From NCBI GenBank assembly GCA_028288305.1, contig JAQBOA010000106.1, positions 1 to 35,234 on the forward strand: DNA of 35,234 nt, in the 5' to 3' direction. This DNA comes from Mucilaginibacter sp. Lineage in GTDB: Bacteria; Bacteroidota; Bacteroidia; Sphingobacteriales; Sphingobacteriaceae. Made by a program: the position numbers and the translations under genes. The notes beneath the pieces are model-generated. The model saw nothing but the letters and a program-made list of their open reading frames with translations, was not told the DNA's origin and searched no databases. Shown one piece after another: positions 31,372 to 35,234 of this stretch (positions are counted from its first letter, which is position 1; every line of letters starts with the position of its first letter).

Positions 31372-32013
31372 ATGAAAAAGAAAACACACCTAAATTTTAC
31401 TCACAGCTCTCTGGCTATTGCCAGAAAATTTGTGCTCATTATTTGCTTTTTATTAACTGGATTTTATGCCATTGCACAAAATGATCAGAAAATTAAAACA
31501 GTATTCAGAGATTTTCAATCAGGGTATACAAAACGCGATACTTCGTTAACCGAAAGCTTTTGTAACCGGTTATTTGCTAAAGATATTTTCATTGTTGGAA
31601 CCGGGAATGATGAATGGATAGAAGGTATCAGCGCAGCTAAAAATTTAGTTAAAAACGATTGGGCTTACTGGCTTAATTTATCGGTTGATACAACAGCTAT
31701 AAAATGGCACAAAGAGGGAAATGTAATTTTGTTTGAGGCCAAAGGAACAGCCTCTATGACATTTCCAAATAAGGATGTAGCTTATGATTTTGGAATGGCG
31801 CAGCTTAGCCGCGCAATAAATAATGAACCTAATAACCGGTTAAAGTTATTAGCCTATGCCAAAGAGTCTTCAAACATCATTAGCGAAATTGAAAAGGCAG
31901 GGTTAGCTATAAAATATAAGATCCGGTTAACTGGGGTGCTGGTTGGTGAAGGCGACAAGCTCGTTTTTAAACAACTGGTATTTTCTTTTCCATATCCGAT
32001 GCAAAGGGAATAA
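31372..32013 (+). CDS. Exported protein, possible NTF2/SnoaL-like fold, unknown function
   Basis: 213 residues from the ATG at 31372; the TTG at 31357 is in frame but less likely. A signal peptide with a long n-region ends near AIAQ (hydrophobic core KFVLIICFLLTGFYAIAQ). The mature part begins with a helix (IKTVFRDFQSGYTKRDTSL) and has a conserved-looking core DWAYWLNLSVDTTAIKWHKEG and FEAKGTASMTF, which suggests an NTF2/SnoaL-like domain of the ketosteroid isomerase fold. That is a pattern judgement, not a certain assignment. Monocistronic. Confidence 0.72.
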   Translation: MKKKTHLNFTHSSLAIARKFVLIICFLLTGFYAIAQNDQKIKTVFRDFQSGYTKRDTSLTESFCNRLFAKDIFIVGTGNDEWIEGISAAKNLVKNDWAYWLNLSVDTTAIKWHKEGNVILFEAKGTASMTFPNKDVAYDFGMAQLSRAINNEPNNRLKLLAYAKESSNIISEIEKAGLAIKYKIRLTGVLVGEGDKLVFKQLVFSFPYPMQRE

Positions 32014-32028
32014 AACCGGATTGCGAAA

Positions 32029-32253
32029 TCAAATTTTAATTACCTTATCATTTTTTGATTTCGATTTATGATCATCCGGTTTGGGAATATTCTTTACAAT
32101 GAAGATTAAGGCATGTGCAACTACCTGCATGGCTTTTATAGAAAAATGTACAAATGGCTTCATTACCCTCCAGGTATCATGCAAAGTATCCATTTTACTT
32201 ACCGGTTTATTAACCGGCCGCTGTCCTATCTTCTTTGTGTTTTGCTGTGCCAT
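32029..32253 (-). CDS. Small basic hypothetical protein
   Basis: 74 residues from the ATG at 32253; an upstream start at 32280 adds 9 residues and is less likely. The N-terminus is basic and polar (MAQQNTKKIGQRPVNKPVSK). A moderately hydrophobic amphipathic segment at about 34-55 (HFSIKAMQVVAHALIFIVKNI) could lie on or in the membrane. The C-terminus is highly charged (KPDDHKSKSKNDKVIKI). No family recognised. It is downstream of the metallophosphoesterase gene, with a REP-like element between them. Confidence 0.55.
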   Translation of the reverse strand: MAQQNTKKIGQRPVNKPVSKMDTLHDTWRVMKPFVHFSIKAMQVVAHALIFIVKNIPKPDDHKSKSKNDKVIKI

Positions 32254-32326
32254 GGTGATTTGCTTTATATTGAGGTACAAGCTTAAACCGTGCCAGATTT
32301 GGAGGGAAGTCCGAAAGATAGGAAGT

Positions 32327-32442
32327 AGCCCCCTCTAAATCTCCCCCGATTGGGGAGACTTTGTTGAAAGTTTTATTTAAGAGATTTTTATTTTAAAAAC
32401 AGAAATTAAAGCCTCCCTACCCGGGGAGGATTAGGTGGGGCT
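32327..32442. repeat. REP-like palindromic element, copy 2
   Basis: It has the same ends as the copy at 20655: AGCCCCCTCTAAATCTCCCC at the left, and GGGGAGGATTAGGTGGGGCT at the right end. Inner hairpins are CTCCCCCGATTGGGGAG and CCTCCCTACCCGGGGAGG. The right end runs 12 bases into the metallophosphoesterase gene and supplies its last codons and TAA stop. Confidence 0.85.
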
Positions 32443-33702
32443 TGTGTTTTTCCTCAACGTAATCACAGTGATCTCCGGCCATATACCAAGCCGACCTGAA
32501 AATGCCAAAAAGCCGAACCCTCTGTTTACATACAGGTAACGGTTTTTTTCGTTGACAAGGCCAGCCCAGTCTAAGTAGCGGTACTGAACCGGGCTCCATC
32601 TAAAACCGGGTATTTCAACACCGAATTGTGCGCCATGTGTATGGCCAGACAGTGTTAAATGAATAGTTGTTGGATTAAATCTTACTTTTTCTTCCCAATG
32701 AGTAGGGTCGTGGGAGAGGAGTATCTTAAAAGCATCTTTATCGACACCTTTCAGTGCTTTATTCAGGTCACCGATTTGGATAAAACCCCTGCCCCAATTT
32801 TGTACACCAATGAGTGAGATTTTTTGGCCGCCTTTTTCAATTACCACATTTTCATCAAGCAATAAATGGTAGCCGAGCGAACGGTGATGTTCTTTTAATT
32901 TTTCAAGGTTTGCATGCTTTTCGGCCTCGCTTTCCCATACAATATAGTCACCGTAATCATGATTTCCCAAGATAGAAAATTGTCCGTATGGCGCTTTGAG
33001 CTGGCTGAAGCGTTCAATATATGGTTCAATTTCCCAGGCGGCATTATTTACTAGGTCGCCTGTAAAAACAAACAGGTCGCTTTTTTGCGCTTTTGCAATA
33101 TCGATACCCCTTTGCACAGCTTCCGTATTATCAAAGCTGCCCGAATGAATGTCGGATACCTGTGTTATGGTAAAACCATCGAAAGCTTCAGGCAGGTCAT
33201 CAAAATACAGGGTTTCTCTATGTACTTTGAAATCATATTTGCCTTTCAGCATGGCGTAAAAAAAGCTTGTAAAAGGTATGGCAGCTGCAAGAATGGCAAC
33301 CTCGCTGATAAACTTGCGCCTTGCCGGAAAATAGGGTTCAATAACCTTATCTTTTGGCTTTACAATATGGTTAACAATCCCATAAAAGAACCGCCCTATA
33401 TCGCCCAAAAACAAAATCAGGACAAAAAATATTTTGGTAAAAAAAAAGGTAAGGAACAGGCTTAGCACCCACTCGTGAAATGGGGTCATCCCTTTTGCAG
33501 TGCTGAAACTGCCAAACCCAAGGACAAACAGTAAAGTAACGCCGACTGAAATAACCAGGTAGCCCCAATTTACCAGTTGCCGCAAGCGTGCCGAAGACCA
33601 ATCAGCAGTAAAAGTTTTTAGACCGGTGAATACATACCAATCCAACAACAGGCTGATAGCGGCAATGATAAAAAATAACCTGATAAAACCCCCTCTGTGC
33701 AT
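32431..33702 (-). CDS. Membrane-anchored calcineurin-like metallophosphoesterase
   Basis: 423 residues. The N-terminal part has about four membrane helices (8-25, 47-64, 78-110, 133-150). The phosphoesterase domain follows, with the dimetal site motifs D184-x-H186 (VSDIHSG), GD216 (FTGDLVNN), GN247-H248 (LGNHDYGDY), a later SHDP and GHTHGAQFG. Members of this membrane type (YkuE/YaeI-like) hydrolyse phosphoesters, in some cases of lipids. The substrate here is unknown. The last four or so codons (TSPT and stop) lie in a REP-like element. Confidence 0.93.
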   Translation of the reverse strand: MHRGGFIRLFFIIAAISLLLDWYVFTGLKTFTADWSSARLRQLVNWGYLVISVGVTLLFVLGFGSFSTAKGMTPFHEWVLSLFLTFFFTKIFFVLILFLGDIGRFFYGIVNHIVKPKDKVIEPYFPARRKFISEVAILAAAIPFTSFFYAMLKGKYDFKVHRETLYFDDLPEAFDGFTITQVSDIHSGSFDNTEAVQRGIDIAKAQKSDLFVFTGDLVNNAAWEIEPYIERFSQLKAPYGQFSILGNHDYGDYIVWESEAEKHANLEKLKEHHRSLGYHLLLDENVVIEKGGQKISLIGVQNWGRGFIQIGDLNKALKGVDKDAFKILLSHDPTHWEEKVRFNPTTIHLTLSGHTHGAQFGVEIPGFRWSPVQYRYLDWAGLVNEKNRYLYVNRGFGFLAFSGRLGIWPEITVITLRKNTSPT

Positions 33703-33872
33703 GCTATTTAGTTAAAGTTTGCAATTTAATAAAGTATGTCTATTCGCCGGTAAATTTACGCAGCCAGAATTTGGTGTAAATCCTTGCAAAGCAATTATTA
33801 CATAATAGGTTAATAAAACCATAAATTAGTTCCATCATTATTGTTACAAAGTTTAGCAAACAGCTGGAGCTT

Positions 33873-35234
33873 ATGTGCAGGAGTAAACCTATAATTTTCT
33901 TTTTTTTACTGCTTATAATGTTTTTCAAGATTGGTATTGTTTTGGCCCAGCAGCCGCCCAATATAACCTATCCTGCAAACAGCACTGTATTAATTGTTGG
34001 CAAAGCGGTAACACTGGCACCAACTAATACAGGCGGGAGCGCAACCGGTTACACCATTAATGCCGCTCCTTATAGCCCATTAGGTGTTGGATTACAACTG
34101 CCGCCTGGTATAGGTTTTGACCAAAAGACTGGCATTTTTAGTGGTACACCACCAACAGTATGGCCGCTTACTACATATACAGTTATTGCTTCCAACACAT
34201 ATGGTACATCACTTTTTAACGTGATTATTGAGGTATTAAGCCCCGTTATAACATTTGGGCCAATACCGACAAAAGCAATTTGCGATAATGATTTTTATGT
34301 AAATATTACCAGTATGTTGCCGCTTACTTTTCAAAGCAGCAATACTGCAGTCGCAACTATTACAGCAGGGGGTGCTATACATGTTACCGGCCTCGGCACA
34401 ACAGTTATAACAGCAACGAATACAGAGACTTCGGTATCACAAACACTTACAATTGTTGTGCTCACTCCTTCAATTACCATATTGCCTGATTCATTGGTGG
34501 TTTGCCCCGGCTCATCAGCCAATTTCACGGCAACACCAGTAAACGGCGGAAGTAACCCCATTTACCAATGGCGGGTTAACGGAGTTAACATAGGGGTAAA
34601 CAGCTCAACTTTTTCCAGCAGCGGCTTAAGCAATAATGATAAAATAACCTGCAAACTTATCAGTAATGCTCCATGTACGCTTCCTGACACCGCAATATCC
34701 AACACCGCTACTTTTATACTTCGTTCCGCTGTAACATCGTCTATTACCATCACAAGTTCCGCAAACACATTCTGTCCAGGCTCACCGGTTACTTTTACGG
34801 CAACAGCAGTAACACCTGATAGTATCCTGGCTTATCAATGGAAGGTTAACGGAATAAACACAGGTAATAATAGCCAGACATTTACGAGCACAAAATTAAC
34901 TGACGGCGATAGTGTCACCTGTAATTTAATCACTACAAGTAAATGCGGTGTAAATACAGTTACATCAAATGCCATTAGCCTTATTGCGCAAAGCGGCTGT
35001 GTGGTAATTATTCCCAACACGTTTACACCTAATGGCGATGGCATTAATGATTACTGGAACGTCCCGGTTTTTCAAAAAAATAAGTATTTTACAGTAAATA
35101 TTTTTGACCGCTATGGAACTTTAGTTTTCAGTTCTGTTGGATATGGCACACCATGGGATGGCACTTACAATGGAAAATCTTTACCGGTTGGCACTTATTA
35201 CTACATAATTGATCCAAAAAACGGCGGAAACAAA
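33873..35234 (+). CDS. Surface protein with Ig-like domains and CHU_C (T9SS type B) sorting domain, 3' end cut
   Basis: 454 codons are present and the frame runs off the window. ATG at 33873; signal peptide with core IIFFFLLLIMFFKIGIVLAQ. Residues about 30-125 form a putative Ig domain (GIGFDQKTGIFSGTPP, He_PIG type). A degenerate domain follows, then two Ig-like repeats (about 200-290 and 290-372), each with CPGS...FTAT and YQW(R/K)VNG. From residue 376 the CHU_C domain starts: VVIIPNTFTPNGDGINDYW, NIFDRYGTLVFSS, GTPWDGTYNGKSLPVGTYYY. This domain directs export by the type IX system and surface attachment. Only the last few residues should be missing. Likely an adhesin or gliding-associated protein. 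Confidence 0.93.
   Translation, partial: MCRSKPIIFFFLLLIMFFKIGIVLAQQPPNITYPANSTVLIVGKAVTLAPTNTGGSATGYTINAAPYSPLGVGLQLPPGIGFDQKTGIFSGTPPTVWPLTTYTVIASNTYGTSLFNVIIEVLSPVITFGPIPTKAICDNDFYVNITSMLPLTFQSSNTAVATITAGGAIHVTGLGTTVITATNTETSVSQTLTIVVLTPSITILPDSLVVCPGSSANFTATPVNGGSNPIYQWRVNGVNIGVNSSTFSSSGLSNNDKITCKLISNAPCTLPDTAISNTATFILRSAVTSSITITSSANTFCPGSPVTFTATAVTPDSILAYQWKVNGINTGNNSQTFTSTKLTDGDSVTCNLITTSKCGVNTVTSNAISLIAQSGCVVIIPNTFTPNGDGINDYWNVPVFQKNKYFTVNIFDRYGTLVFSSVGYGTPWDGTYNGKSLPVGTYYYIIDPKNGGNK

Noticed and set aside
33740..33961. Minus-strand ORF of 73 codons over the start of the CHU_C protein
   Set aside because: It is antisense to the signal peptide of a clear surface protein and has no supporting motif.
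34331..35044. Three minus-strand ORFs opposite the Ig-like domains
   Set aside because: They arise from the Thr/Val-rich codons of the real plus-strand gene.

Overview
This is a chromosomal window from a member of the Bacteroidota, most likely the family Sphingobacteriaceae (Mucilaginibacter/Pedobacter-like; the genus is an inference from gene content). The DNA is AT-rich. Start codons generally lack a Shine-Dalgarno sequence. Several promoters can be read with the Bacteroidota -7 box TAnnTTTG. Lineage markers include a type IX secretion (CHU_C-type) C-terminal domain, a NamZ/DUF1343 protein, and an ECF sigma factor paired with a membrane-anchored beta-barrel protein. I see no rRNA, tRNA, transposase, phage gene or CRISPR array, and no gene-free stretch longer than 300 bases.

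Layout. 1-4.9 kb: an S53 (kumamolisin-like) peptidase, a small membrane protein, a Tat-exported GH109-type oxidoreductase/glycosidase, a small unknown gene and a D-2-hydroxyacid dehydrogenase. 4.9-7.5 kb: a compact minus-strand cassette of unrecognised membrane proteins with a 39-codon ORF inside it. 7.6-13.1 kb: a DinB-like protein, a membrane-anchored dihaem cytochrome c, fmt, a NamZ-type muramidase and a LolC/E-type permease. 13.3-16.0 kb: an overlapping operon of ECF sigma factor, a protein with an inner-membrane helix, a repeat-bearing linker and a C-terminal beta-barrel, and a second beta-barrel protein. 16.2-21.6 kb: a lipoprotein, mazG, an ankyrin protein, mnmD, a metallo-beta-lactamase/rhodanese protein, a zinc-ribbon protein and a short SSB. 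21.7-25.4 kb: a small coiled-coil membrane protein with a partial tandem copy, then a minus-strand run of aromatic amino acid hydroxylase, antitoxin, PIN toxin and SDR. 25.5-35.2 kb: a flippase-like protein, a DUF1003 protein, an ABC ATPase, slipin plus SHOCT protein, an Lrp/AsnC regulator with an EamA exporter, two small unknown genes, a membrane metallophosphoesterase, and a large surface protein cut by the window end.

The most interesting system is the sigma operon at 13277-16021. The middle protein appears to span both membranes: a cytoplasmic anti-sigma-like N-terminus, one inner-membrane helix, an Asn/Lys-rich periplasmic tether with four 18-residue repeats, and an outer-membrane barrel. 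This matches the architecture called dual membrane-spanning anti-sigma (Dma) in Bacteroides. It would carry outer-membrane state straight to a sigma factor.

A second theme is non-coding. Many gaps carry hairpins built from short reiterated words, often overlapping a stop codon. One REP-like family occurs at least three times: twice just behind minus-strand genes, and once as an in-frame insertion in mnmD that encodes an LPAGQAG segment. The tandem partial copy at 22025-22198 differs from its parent mainly at synonymous sites, so it looks selected as protein although it has no normal start codon.
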